Source of the DNA: Nostoc sp. 'Peltigera membranacea cyanobiont' 210A
Lineage (GTDB): Bacteria; Cyanobacteriota; Cyanobacteriia; Cyanobacteriales; Nostocaceae
DNA: 64,000 nt
Direction: 5' to 3'
Assembly: GCF_002246015.1 (NCBI RefSeq)
Contig: NZ_NOLJ01000003.1
Span: forward strand, 384,482 to 448,481
The notes beneath the pieces were generated by a model. The model had not been told where the DNA came from and ran no database searches. It worked only from the letters and a program-made list of their open reading frames with translations. Below are positions 9,793-18,416 of this stretch, piece after piece. Position 1 is the stretch's first letter; each line of letters starts with the position of its first letter. The translations under genes and the position numbers were made by a program.

Positions 9793-9885
9793 GCCCTCAT
9801 CCCCTAACCCCTTCTCCCAAGGGAGAAGGGGAATTGAATGTCTAGCTCCCCTCTCACGGATGGGAGAGGGGCTGGGGGTGAGGGC
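9793..9885. repeat. MITE-like element with GCCCTCA terminal inverted repeats
   Basis: Begins GCCCTCATCCCC and ends GGGGGTGAGGGC, an 11/12 match as inverted repeats. Inside are two shorter hairpins, CCCCTTCTCCC/GGGAGAAGGGG and CCCCTCTC/GAGAGGGG. A relative lies at 20998-21116. No transposase is present. Confidence 0.7.
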
Positions 9886-10048
9886 AAAACGTTGTCACCA
9901 AGCGGGTTTAGCGTTAAGTTGACACCTATGGCGTCTCGCCCACCCTAAATCTGGGACGGGCAAGATGCCCATCCCACAAGAAAATTTGAGATGTTTTTTT
10001 ATTTGGAAGTCCCTAAGACTTACATACACTCCACGAATTCTTGACATC

Positions 10049-10087
10049 CTTCTCTACGAGAGGCTGCGCGTAAAGTCTCGCAGAGAG
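10049..10087. repeat. Palindromic repeat of the TCTCTACGAGA family
   Basis: TTCTCTACGAGAGGCTGCGC then GTAAAGTCTCGCAGAGAGG forms an imperfect hairpin. Related to the copies at 3266 and 13454. It lies just after the GH57 gene end. Confidence 0.55.
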
Positions 10088-10115
10088 GTCTTGATTCTGA
10101 CTCCTGAATTCTTCT

Positions 10116-11612
10116 TCAATTCATCTGCAATAAATTTTCTCCACGTTGGTAAATTTCCCGTGCGTGATCAGTCCAAGCACCTTGTCCCCAATAACGAAAA
10201 CAACTGGTTTGCAACAACAGGTTATGTAGAAGAACGTTACGGTATTGAGACTGTCTAGTAATTGGTTCTGCTGAGTCAGTTTGCAGCAATGGATCAAACT
10301 TCTGATGGAATAAACTACTTAATTGATACATGGGAGACAACACATTTTCATATCCTTTTACCCAACTGATATGATTTGTCCACGAGGCTCCATCCAGATG
10401 AAAATTAGAGTTTGTTTGCTTTAATTCTTGAATGGCATTCTCTACAGCTTGCGGTTGAATATTATCTGGTGAAACTCGCTCCCAAATTTGATGTTGTCCC
10501 ACTGGTTGACAAGTTGGATAATCTTCGGCTTTGCATCCAGCAGCTTCGATTAATTCTAAATATTCTGTACCACACACACCAACAACACCTGATTTTCCTC
10601 CCCCATTATTTACCATATCCCACCACGCTTGTTTAAAAGCGCTAGGAAATTCATTCATCATCACGCCGCCATTTTCACCATCGCCAATTTGGCTAACTAT
10701 TGGTGGTACAAATACACTACCAATTTGTTGTTTGGATAATGTTTTCGCTTCATAATAAGGCTGCATTTGAGCAACTAATTTAGTATCCGAACCTTGGGTT
10801 TTAATTAAAGCTGTGATACTAATTGTTTCGCCTTGAGAATTACGGGCAATTAGACGATGTGGTAAATGTTTATGAGTGAGAGATTGACCGGTAAGAGTTT
10901 CTACAGAATGTTCTTGAACAAGTAGCCAGCGATATCCACATTCTTTCAGTGCTTTCACAAATTCAAAGAGAGCATCAGGGTGATTTGGTAGGTGCATTTC
11001 TGGGGGCGAAAATCCTTTGACTCGCGCTAGTGCTTCCCAGCCAAAAATTGCCGCAAAGTGATGTTGCCATGCAACGATATGTAATTTAATATCTGCTATG
11101 GGTGTGGAAGGAATAACTGCATGACCCCACATTGTACCCAGCCATTCTACATAAGGTTGGTAGGTGCGATCGCAAGTAATCCGTTTGAGATTATCGAGAA
11201 CATCACCGCGTCCCATTTGCCGCAGTCCCCACAGAAGATTACCTGAGTAATCCAACATCACACGCGGATTGCAACCTTGATTTACAAGTTCGGGGATCAA
11301 GTCACCCATACGGCTGTAACAATGGGCAAAGGGATCTGCATTATGGTTATCCCCTTCATGGGGATGTTCAAACATATATTGCAGATTGCTGATGAGTGTA
11401 CCGCCATTTCCAGCAGGTATAGTTGGCTGGTGCATGTGCAAAGCGATCGCAAACACAGCATTTACGTCTTCTAAGCGGATATTCGTTGTTGGTAAAAATA
11501 CTGGTCGATCTTGGTTAACCACAGAGAGAACCTCTGTTTCCCAACCAGAAATATTCGGCAAGCCATCAATGATTTCGGGCAAAGGAGTCAGGGTTGTGGG
11601 GAAGGAAAGCAT
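10116..11612 (-). CDS. Glycoside hydrolase family 57 protein
   Basis: Protein of 498 residues. The N-terminal motif FAIALHMHQPTIP is the GH57 signature region that carries the conserved His pair, and the length fits a single GH57 catalytic domain. GFSPPEMHLPNHP provides a plausible catalytic Glu, followed by the conserved ECGYRWLLVQEHSVE. GH57 enzymes act on alpha-glucans (amylases, branching enzymes, 4-alpha-glucanotransferases), so a role in glycogen metabolism is likely but the exact reaction is not settled. No signal peptide is seen, so it is cytoplasmic. Start is ATG at 11612 with GGAG nine bases upstream. Monocistronic as far as visible. Confidence 0.88.
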   Translation of the reverse strand: MLSFPTTLTPLPEIIDGLPNISGWETEVLSVVNQDRPVFLPTTNIRLEDVNAVFAIALHMHQPTIPAGNGGTLISNLQYMFEHPHEGDNHNADPFAHCYSRMGDLIPELVNQGCNPRVMLDYSGNLLWGLRQMGRGDVLDNLKRITCDRTYQPYVEWLGTMWGHAVIPSTPIADIKLHIVAWQHHFAAIFGWEALARVKGFSPPEMHLPNHPDALFEFVKALKECGYRWLLVQEHSVETLTGQSLTHKHLPHRLIARNSQGETISITALIKTQGSDTKLVAQMQPYYEAKTLSKQQIGSVFVPPIVSQIGDGENGGVMMNEFPSAFKQAWWDMVNNGGGKSGVVGVCGTEYLELIEAAGCKAEDYPTCQPVGQHQIWERVSPDNIQPQAVENAIQELKQTNSNFHLDGASWTNHISWVKGYENVLSPMYQLSSLFHQKFDPLLQTDSAEPITRQSQYRNVLLHNLLLQTSCFRYWGQGAWTDHAREIYQRGENLLQMN

Positions 11613-12047
11613 TTCTGATTGCTCCGAAACAAGGTATGTCTAATTATGCGATCGCACAACAATTTCTGCTCTGCAACTTTATGTATTGATGCAAACTGCG
11701 ATCGTCTTGTAGTCCCGCAATATTTGTGTAGTGCAACAGTTGGGATATTACACTTATAAAAAAAGTGTTGGAAAATATACAGCAATCTATTTGATTTTGT
11801 TGCTACAGACGTAAAGATGTAGGCCCATACAGCCGATTCATTATGTTGCAAAGATTTTTGGAAATGGTATGATACAACTCAAAATTCAGAAATTCAGATT
11901 TCATCTAGGTTTCTGGGTTTGAATCTGTTTCCCTCTTTTAAATAAGCTGTAAAATCTATAAAAGCTATACGCATTAAATATTATTACTTATCAAGATAAA
12001 ATTTTCTCTTTTATGCTTTACGCAAATTTAATTTTAGGAGGAGTCTC
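11613..12047. other. Divergent intergenic region with strong ribosome site
   Basis: Spacer of 435 bases between the leftward GH57 gene and the rightward beta-propeller gene; both promoters should lie here. AGGAGG at 12036-12041 is six bases before the ATG at 12048, an unusually good Shine-Dalgarno for this window. No gene seen. Confidence 0.5.
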
Positions 12048-13307
12048 ATGAAACTAAAACAATTTGGAATTACATTTTTGAGTGTTTGTATTGCTGCTTT
12101 TTCAGGAATGAAAGCAGCAGAGGCGGCATCATTTTCGGTAATTGCTGATGGTCTTAATAATCCACGAGGTTTAACTTTTGGTAATGACGGGAGTCTCTAC
12201 GTCACCGAAGCAGGAACAGGCGGCAGTGGAGCTTGTGTTCCTTCACCGAGCGTTGCAAACCAATCTTTATGTTATGGCACAACTGGTGCAGTCACCAAAA
12301 TTAGAAATGGTAAGCAAGAACGTATACTTACAGGACTTCCTTCTTTAGCATTACCAGATGGTACTGATACTTCTGGGCCTCAAGATATCAAATTTGATGC
12401 TACTGGCAAGCCTTATATTGCAATTGGGTATGGTTCAAATCCCACATTTAGGGCGGCATTAGGTAATACTGACTTAGGAAAAATCATCACTGCTAATTTC
12501 AATGCAAATTCGTGGACTAGTGTTGCTGATTTAGCTAATTATGAACTTGCAAATAATCCAGACAAAGGCGATCTAATTAGCAATCCCTTCTCTCTTCTTT
12601 TAGATGGAAATAATATTGTTGCAGTTGATACTGGTGCTAATGAATTACTCAGTGTAGGGACTGATGGAAGTAATTTAAAGGCGATCGCCACAATTCCTCG
12701 ACAGACATTAACTAATCCAATTTTTCCCTCTGGCGCATCATCATCGCCATTTGAAATCCAAGCAGTACCCACAAATATCGCCAAAGGCCCAGATGGCGCT
12801 TATTATATCAGCCAATTAACCGGTTTTCCTTTTCCAGAAGGTAAAGCAAAAATCTATCGAGTTGGTGCTGATGGTCAACCAACAGTTTATACCGATGGCT
12901 TTACTCAACTTACTGACTTAGATTTTGATGCTGAGGGTAATTTATATGCTTTGCAGTACGCTAATCAGTCACTCTGGAAAGGTAATCTAGATGGTTCTCT
13001 AATAAAAATAGCAAGCGATGGGACTCGCACAACTATTCTTAGTGGTAATGGATTAGAGTCTCCTACTGCTTTGACTATTGGTGCTGATGGTGCTATTTAC
13101 GTGACAAACCGAGGCGATCGCCCTGGAGTTGGACAAGTTATCAAAATTGAGAATTTCAAGTCTGTTCCTGAATTTACTTCTACTTTCAGCTTATTAGCAT
13201 TTCTTAGCACTGTGAGCATTAGTTTGTTGCACAAGGGTAAAGCCAAGGGACTTCCAACTAAAAAAATAATCCCATCCCTGCGGGACGCTACGCGAACGCT
13301 TTGGTGA
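12048..13307 (+). CDS. Secreted ScyD/ScyE-family beta-propeller with altered C-terminal anchor
   Basis: Protein of 419 residues. A signal peptide occupies residues 1-27 (MKLKQFGITFLSVCIAAFSG, then MKAAEAA). The mature part has NHL-like propeller repeats: LNNPRGLTFGNDGSLYVTEAG, PQDIKFDATGKPYIAIG, AKGPDGAYYISQLTG, DLDFDAEGNLYALQY and ALTIGADGAIYVTNRGD. This matches the ScyD/ScyE family, named for two scytonemin-cluster genes, but solo homologues are common and no other scytonemin gene is here. The C-terminus VPEFTSTFSLLAFLSTVSIS then LLHKGKAKG resembles a PEP-CTERM sorting signal, but is followed by about 20 extra residues partly encoded by a palindromic repeat. Function unknown; export is confident. 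Confidence 0.85.
   Translation: MKLKQFGITFLSVCIAAFSGMKAAEAASFSVIADGLNNPRGLTFGNDGSLYVTEAGTGGSGACVPSPSVANQSLCYGTTGAVTKIRNGKQERILTGLPSLALPDGTDTSGPQDIKFDATGKPYIAIGYGSNPTFRAALGNTDLGKIITANFNANSWTSVADLANYELANNPDKGDLISNPFSLLLDGNNIVAVDTGANELLSVGTDGSNLKAIATIPRQTLTNPIFPSGASSSPFEIQAVPTNIAKGPDGAYYISQLTGFPFPEGKAKIYRVGADGQPTVYTDGFTQLTDLDFDAEGNLYALQYANQSLWKGNLDGSLIKIASDGTRTTILSGNGLESPTALTIGADGAIYVTNRGDRPGVGQVIKIENFKSVPEFTSTFSLLAFLSTVSISLLHKGKAKGLPTKKIIPSLRDATRTLW
13276..13304. repeat. Palindromic repeat at the 3' end of the beta-propeller gene
   Basis: CCTGCGGGACGCTACGCGAA followed by CGCTTTGG matches the GACGCTACGCGAA repeat family. It encodes the last residues of the upstream protein (around SLRDATRTLW). 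Confidence 0.65.
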
Positions 13308-13453
13308 GCAGGGGAAGCAGGGGAGGAAGAATCTAACGATCATCTTCGCTCCCAAAATTGAATAATTTAATTTCTGGAAATCCCCAAGGACTGAAGATTT
13401 CGGACAAGTTTGTTCAGGAATGCTGAGTGTTGAGTCAGCGATCGCCCTCGGCG

Positions 13454-13490
13454 TTATCCCTTCTCTACGAGACGCTACGCGAAGGGATAA
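13454..13490. repeat. Palindromic repeat overlapping the SDR stop codon
   Basis: TTATCCCTTC at the left pairs perfectly with GAAGGGATAA at the right, enclosing TCTACGAGACGCTACGC. The element supplies the last codons and the stop (TAG) of the short-chain dehydrogenase gene on the minus strand. Confidence 0.75.
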
Positions 13491-14286
13491 GTTTTTCAAT
13501 CAGCCGTTGTCTACTTGGTGCTGGCGGTGTCGCTATTCGTAAAATTAGCTCTAACAACCAAGGGGCGAGGCGTTGACACAACACGGCTAAATGACTTTGC
13601 CATCCAACTAAAATTTCTGATGAATCATTTTGCATTCCGGTGACGAGTGCTTTAGCCACTTGCTGGGGAGTCATGGGGATCACCCAGCGAAATAATTTTA
13701 AGTCGCGCACCATGTCTGTGTCTGTCAGGGAAGGCAATAATGCAATGACGCGAATATTGTGTTCAGCTAATTCTTGGCGCAAGGCTTGGGTAAATCCTAA
13801 GATGGCAAACTTGGTTGCTGAGTATGTCGCCATCGTTGGCGCTGCAACTTTCCCCATCAGGCTCGATACATTGACAATTGTCCCTTGTCTTTGGCTGGCC
13901 ATGCGTCGAGCAATCAAACTAGTAAGGTTGTACATTCCTAACAAGTTCACTGAGAGTTCTTCTTGAACTTGGGGCATTTTAGATTGCAAAAATGAGCTTT
14001 GGTATGCGACTCCTGCACAATTAACCAGCAGGTGAATCTGTCCGTAATTGCGCCAGAGTTGAGCGACAGCGATATTTACTTCAATTGTTTGAGTCAAATC
14101 TAAGGCGACGATCGCAGCTTCTGTACCCATAGCCTCGATTTCCTTGGCTACCTCCAATAACTTGCGGCGATCGCGTGCTACCAATATCATCCGCTTAATG
14201 CCTTGTTGCGCTAATTCGATGGCGATCGCTCGTCCAATTCCACGCGAAGCCCCTGTAATTAGGGCAACTTTACCTTGAATCTCCAT
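13465..14286 (-). CDS. Short-chain dehydrogenase/reductase (SDR)
   Basis: Protein of 273 residues from the chosen start. It has the classical SDR features: NAD(P)-binding TGASRGIGRA near residue 12, LVNCAGVAY (NAG-type motif), the catalytic Ser in VNVSSLMG, and YSATKFA as the YxxxK dyad. The first cofactor-binding loop contains ARDRRKL, which suggests NADP preference. I start at ATG 14286 (MEIQGKVALITGA) because GGAG lies about ten bases upstream; the open frame extends further 5' but that extension is not family-like. The final residues PSRSVS are encoded by a mobile palindrome, so the natural tail may have been replaced. Substrate unknown. Confidence 0.88.
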   Translation of the reverse strand: MEIQGKVALITGASRGIGRAIAIELAQQGIKRMILVARDRRKLLEVAKEIEAMGTEAAIVALDLTQTIEVNIAVAQLWRNYGQIHLLVNCAGVAYQSSFLQSKMPQVQEELSVNLLGMYNLTSLIARRMASQRQGTIVNVSSLMGKVAAPTMATYSATKFAILGFTQALRQELAEHNIRVIALLPSLTDTDMVRDLKLFRWVIPMTPQQVAKALVTGMQNDSSEILVGWQSHLAVLCQRLAPWLLELILRIATPPAPSRQRLIEKLIPSRSVS

Positions 14287-15061
14287 TAGTTTTATTCTCC
14301 AAAATTTAAGTCTTACCAAACTCTTCGTTATTGCCGATACACACAAGCAAGAGCTACTCACTTGTCGGCACAAAGTAAGACAAATAATCAATCGCAATTG
14401 AAATCAAACTGAAACTAAGCCTTTAGCAATGAGACATTTCTTGGTTAATCTGCAATCCCTCATAGTTGTCTATATGAGGCAGAACTTTCTCGTTTTGAAC
14501 CCGTCAAAGCCTAACACACTTGGCTGAATGGGTATAGCTCATAGATTTTATTTCTCCTAGATCCGAGCGTTCATCAGCATTGCTGTCATACACACGTTAG
14601 CAATTAAATCAAGCTATTGCAATATTCTTTAATAAGGATTTCTTAATACTTCTTAACGACAAGTATATATATACAAAAGATTTTATTAAATAAGTTTTTA
14701 TGAATCCCTCAGTATAAATATCTCATTTTCCTGACAAATAGCCTGTTTTAGGAAATTGTGATATCTAATTCATGGTTTAGAAACAAAAAAGACATATAAC
14801 ATTTTGGCTGATGGTTGCAATAGTTAGAACTCTCAACTAACTCATATAATTGCAACAGTATATTTACTGTTTCCTTGAAAAGTAAGGTTGATGGCTTTTA
14901 TTTATTGAAAACAATGAAAAAGGCCTAGATTGCTGTCTGAAATTAGCTACCAAAACTTTCGGATAAATAGTAGTTTGTTTAGGTTTATCTTTGAGTTCAT
15001 CAAAGTAATGCTTGAGACTTGCCTCGTCTGTAGCAAACTTCAATCATTCGCGAACAATAAG

Positions 15062-15090
15062 ATCCCCGATTTCTCTAATAAATCGGGGAT
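15062..15090. repeat. CCCCGAYTT hairpin repeat
   Basis: ATCCCCGATTT pairs with AAATCGGGGAT across CTCTAAT. Similar hairpins occur at 26895-26921 and near 53291-53311. In cyanobacterial genomes such elements act as terminators or are mobile palindromes. Confidence 0.65.
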
Positions 15091-15319
15091 TTAACTGTAA
15101 GTCAATATGATTTCTAATTGATGATTCCGCCGAAAATTGCACTCCGTACATTTACGTAATTATTAATTATTACTCCACGGTTAAATTTACTTACTCGCAG
15201 CAAGGATGGATATCAATACTGCTCGGTTGAGAATATTCGTAAGTTCAGTTTGAAGTTGTGCTAATTTTTGAAATGCACGTAGTGGACTGTCTAGGCAAAA
15301 TAGTGCATTAGACGTAGAC

Positions 15320-15389
15320 GTAGGTTGGGTGGAGCGCAACCCAACATATATTAGGATGTTGGGTTACGCAAAGCCTCCACCCAACCTAC
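15320..15389. repeat. 70-bp palindromic MITE-like element
   Basis: GTAGGTTGGGTGGAG at the left end is a perfect 15-base inverted repeat of CTCCACCCAACCTAC at the right end. The inner parts (GCAACCCAACAT and ATGTTGGGTTACGC) also pair, so nearly the whole element folds on itself. Confidence 0.8.
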
Positions 15390-15507
15390 AATTTTTTTGC
15401 AACTGCCTTCCCGATGCGGAAAGGGGGAAAATTCAAAGTCTCTCTCCTCTTAGGAGAGAGATTTAGAGAGAGGTTTTCCACATACCGTGAAAAGCCCATC
15501 AGCTTAA

Positions 15508-17652
15508 TTAAGGGGTTAAAAAGTCTAAATGGTTTCCTGGTTGGGCACGCAAATCTTCCACAGTCCCCTGAATTTGTAATTTACCTTGATTTAATAGCAC
15601 AATCCAATCAGCACGGGCAATTACTCTAGGACGGTGGCTAATCAGAATCGTAGTTTTGCCTTGGCGATGCAATAATAACTGATTCAAAACTTTAACTTCA
15701 CTAACAGGATCTAGTCCAGCCGTTGATTCATCTAAAATTAGGACTGGTGGATCGTTGATGATGGCTCTTGCTATAGCTAATCTTTGCCGTTGTCCACCAG
15801 AAATATTTGAGCCAAATTCACCTAATACAGTTTGATATTTTTCAGGTAGTTTACTAATAAAATCGTCTGCCTCAGCAATTTGACAAGCAGCGACAATTTG
15901 CTCAAAGGTGACGTGAGGAGAACCTAACCGAAAGTTTTCAATAATTGAGCGACTCCAAAAATGAGCATCTTGCGGAACGAGGACTACTTGTTGCCGCAAA
16001 CAATCAAGGGCTAGGTCTTGCAGATTATAAATACCAATGCGAATATTACCAGAATTAGGTGTATATAATCCTGCAATCAGTTTAGCAAGAGAACTTTTAC
16101 CACAGCCAGATGTACCAATTAGAGCAATAACTTTACCGCCAGGAATAGTTAGGGAGAAATCTTGCAGTAACTCTAGCCTTCCAGGATAGTGAAAGTTGAG
16201 ATTTGTGCAAATAATATCAGCCTTGCTAGGAATCTTCGTAAAAGGTTTTTTAGTATCGCCTGGATTTTCAGGTGTGGAATCGATAACTTCTGTTAAGCGC
16301 TGTGTGGCAGTTTTGGCACGAGTGAATTCATCTATAAAGTTGAGCATAGTACTAATGAATGATAAAAAATTACCATTCATCCCGTTAAATGCCAGCAGTT
16401 GACCGATGCTGAGTTCCTTGTTAATAACCAGGATGCTGCCGAAACCAATCAGACTAATGCTGCCAATACTAGAAACTAAGCTAGAGAAGATACCGTTAAT
16501 AATTCCAATCTGAACTGTGCGAAATGTTTGATTTGCTAAACGCCCAAATCGGTTCTGGAATTCTTCCCAAAACTGGGGGGCGGCAGTAGTAGTTTTGAGT
16601 GTCAAGGCGCCTTTAAAGCTTTCAACAAGAACACCTTGGTTTTCTGCATCTAAGACTAATACACTTCTGATTTTTTGTTGAAGTGTAGGCAGAAAAATAA
16701 TCGTAGACAAACTCATTACAATCGCAATAATTAGACCAACTAAGGTAAGTTTCCAGCTATAGAACAGCATAAAACTCAAAGAAACTGCTGCAATCAATAA
16801 TTGGCTTGGTAAACTAATAATTGCTTGAGAAATTAGTTGATTAATTTGTTGAATATCTTGCAATCTGCTCACAATCTCGCCACTACGACGCGATTCATAG
16901 TAAGTCAAAGGCAACCGCAGGATTGTCCTAGCAAATTCTAGAATTAATCCTAACTCCAGCCGTTGGGCAAAATGGGCAATCAGGTTATATTGAACTAGTT
17001 TTAAACTACTTGACACAAGATTCATCACCACAACGGCAATAATTACACCAGCAAGAAGTTGGGTGTCACCCCGAACTAGTACATCATCCGTCAGAATTTG
17101 GAGCAGGATGGGAGAAGCTAATGAAAGCAGACCAATAATTAAAGCGCAGAGAAAAGCCTCGAATAGTATGTTTCCATAAGGCAATACACGCCGCACAAAG
17201 CGTCCAAATCCATCAATTTTATCATCGGGTTGAGCATAAAAGCGAACCGAATCTGGCTCCAGTAAGAGCATCACCTTATCTGACCAAGCCTCCGTTAACT
17301 CTTTTTTAGAGACATAACGGATGTTAGCTGCTGGGTCGGCAACTATATATTTCTTGCCTTTTTGGCCATACAAAACAACCCAGTGGTAGCCTCTCCAGTG
17401 AATGATTGCTGGCAGTGGCGCTTGGTTCATCTTGTCTAATATTTCATTTGATGCTCTGACCGAGCGCGCATTGAAACCAAGTGCTTCGGCTCCCCGCCTC
17501 AGTCCTAACAATGTTGTTCCTAATTGACCAGTGCCTACCGCTTCCCGGATGTGATTTAGTGTAAAGTTGCGCTGATAATGTTTGGCAATGGAAGCAAGAC
17601 AAGCCGCTCCACAATCTTCTTCACTATGTTGTGTAACAACTTGGTATTTCAT
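15508..17652 (-). CDS. Peptidase C39-containing ABC transporter (PCAT)
   Basis: Protein of 714 residues that should cleave a double-glycine leader and export the peptide. Residues 1-135 are a C39 protease with the catalytic triad in view: Cys14 (EEDCGAAC), His90 (GYHWVVLYG) and Asp106 (VADPA). Residues ~155-440 form a six-helix ABC membrane domain. The nucleotide-binding domain has Walker A (GTSGCGKSS), a Q-loop near VLVPQD, signature ISGGQRQRLAIARA, Walker B (VLILDE) and an H-loop (ISHRPR). Start ATG is well supported by GGAG seven bases upstream. A GG-leader peptide gene lies 575 bases upstream on the same strand, and a HlyD adaptor is divergent beyond it, so this is a peptide secretion locus. 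Confidence 0.95.
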   Translation of the reverse strand: MKYQVVTQHSEEDCGAACLASIAKHYQRNFTLNHIREAVGTGQLGTTLLGLRRGAEALGFNARSVRASNEILDKMNQAPLPAIIHWRGYHWVVLYGQKGKKYIVADPAANIRYVSKKELTEAWSDKVMLLLEPDSVRFYAQPDDKIDGFGRFVRRVLPYGNILFEAFLCALIIGLLSLASPILLQILTDDVLVRGDTQLLAGVIIAVVVMNLVSSSLKLVQYNLIAHFAQRLELGLILEFARTILRLPLTYYESRRSGEIVSRLQDIQQINQLISQAIISLPSQLLIAAVSLSFMLFYSWKLTLVGLIIAIVMSLSTIIFLPTLQQKIRSVLVLDAENQGVLVESFKGALTLKTTTAAPQFWEEFQNRFGRLANQTFRTVQIGIINGIFSSLVSSIGSISLIGFGSILVINKELSIGQLLAFNGMNGNFLSFISTMLNFIDEFTRAKTATQRLTEVIDSTPENPGDTKKPFTKIPSKADIICTNLNFHYPGRLELLQDFSLTIPGGKVIALIGTSGCGKSSLAKLIAGLYTPNSGNIRIGIYNLQDLALDCLRQQVVLVPQDAHFWSRSIIENFRLGSPHVTFEQIVAACQIAEADDFISKLPEKYQTVLGEFGSNISGGQRQRLAIARAIINDPPVLILDESTAGLDPVSEVKVLNQLLLHRQGKTTILISHRPRVIARADWIVLLNQGKLQIQGTVEDLRAQPGNHLDFLTP

Positions 17653-17939
17653 TTCGCACTCCAGTATTTATATCGTGACAAAACCAAAAAAATAGCAGGG
17701 TCTTATCCCTGCATGGTTAAAAATTTAACCCATAGTTTAGTCGTACTATGATTTTAATACTTAGACAAAATATCGTATTTTGATGCTCAGAGGGCTTTAA
17801 TCAGCAACTTATGTTAGTTATCTTAAATTCACTTTGTTAAATAAAAGTTGATACAAACTGTATTAATTTTTACATATCCTTACCTGTCTTTAAGATTGAT
17901 CAAAGGTTATGGATATAGTGAGCGAAAAGCCCAAGTAAA

Positions 17940-17974
17940 GTGTTATTGATAATTACCGCAATTATCAATAACAC
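17940..17974. promoter_or_regulatory. Perfect 15-bp hairpin between peptide and transporter genes
   Basis: GTGTTATTGATAATT and AATTATCAATAACAC pair without mismatch around the loop ACCGC. On the minus strand no T tract follows, so it could be a partial terminator, an mRNA-stabilising end for the peptide transcript, or an operator. On the plus strand a T-rich stretch follows after several bases. Confidence 0.6.
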
Positions 17975-18153
17975 TTTGTTAACTTTTTTAAAGAAAAGTA
18001 GATGGCTAGGAATAAACGTATGTTAGGATGACTGCCATAGAGAAACAGCTAATGGCTACTAGGATTAAGTCGATTAGCAATTAAGCCGCACGCAAAATTA
18101 ATTTAACCTGCGTCAACAGTGTAAATTACTTGAAACGTGAACTTTTATCCTGA

Positions 18154-18180
18154 GTAGAGACACGTTAATCGTGTCTTTAC
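18154..18180. repeat. GTAGAGACACG hairpin repeat
   Basis: GTAGAGACACG and CGTGTCTTTAC form an 11-bp stem (one G-T pair) around TTAAT, 48 bases downstream of the peptide stop codon. It may terminate the peptide transcript. Confidence 0.55.
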
Positions 18181-18227
18181 GTTTATTATTTCCCTTCTAC
18201 TGAACTTCATACAAATTGCCTATTGCC

Positions 18228-18416
18228 CTATTTCTCGATAGAAACGTTGCTGTAGTTGCTAGCATATGCAGATGGGTAAAAACCATATGCTTTAGCACTA
18301 GCATATTGTTTTACTATTACTACATTATTATCGGACACGTTAAAGGAACGATAACCACCACCAGACAGATTGGCTTCTTCGTTGGTGCTTAATGCGGTAA
18401 ACAAAGTGCTTTCCAT
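18228..18416 (-). CDS. Double-glycine leader peptide, putative substrate of the C39 transporter
   Basis: Small protein of 62 residues from ATG 18416 (a GTG 15 bases upstream is an alternative). The leader LFTALSTNEEANLSGG has the pattern of C39-processed leaders: hydrophobic residues at regular spacing, acidic middle, and Gly19-Gly20 at the cleavage site. The predicted 42-residue product has no Cys, six Tyr and many Ser, Ala and Asn, with a Val-rich patch (NNVVIVKQY). The lack of Cys excludes lanthionine or disulphide types, and no modification enzyme is encoded nearby. Whether it is a bacteriocin, a signal or a matrix peptide cannot be told. The transporter downstream and HlyD beyond make export likely. 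Confidence 0.75.
   Translation of the reverse strand: MESTLFTALSTNEEANLSGGGYRSFNVSDNNVVIVKQYASAKAYGFYPSAYASNYSNVSIEK

Larger units (their letters stand above)
9534..10115. other. Gene-free interval rich in repeats
   Basis: Between the FIST gene start and the GH57 gene end. It holds a 93-bp MITE-like element (9793-9885) and a palindromic repeat (10049-10087). Two copies of a short sequence around GATTCTGACTCCTGAATTC/ACAGAATTCAGGAGTCAGAATTC near 9658 and 10093 are inverted relative to each other. No credible gene. Confidence 0.5.
14287..15507. other. Gene-free interval of about 1.2 kb with two hairpin elements
   Basis: AT-rich spacer between two leftward genes. It contains a hairpin at 15062-15090, a 70-bp palindromic element at 15320-15389, and a TCTCTCTCC/GGAGAGAGA inverted repeat near 15440-15470. 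I looked on both strands for short double-glycine-leader peptides that might feed the adjacent C39 transporter and found none. Confidence 0.5.
17653..18227. other. Spacer between peptide and transporter genes with two hairpins
   Basis: The 575-base spacer separates the GG-leader peptide gene from the transporter gene on the minus strand. It carries a perfect 15-bp stem (17940-17974) and an 11-bp stem (18154-18180). No additional peptide ORF was found. Confidence 0.55.

Noticed and set aside
11588..11851. An 87-residue frame upstream of the GH57 gene
   Set aside because: Overlaps the GH57 start in another frame, unlikely composition, and lies in a promoter region.
12048..13307. Assignment of the propeller gene to a scytonemin cluster
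   Set aside because: No other scytonemin biosynthesis gene is in the window; solo ScyD/ScyE homologues are common.
13465..14397. Upstream extension of the SDR frame by 37 codons
   Set aside because: The extension is Cys/Leu-rich and not family-like, while ATG 14286 has a good ribosome site and gives the normal SDR N-terminus.
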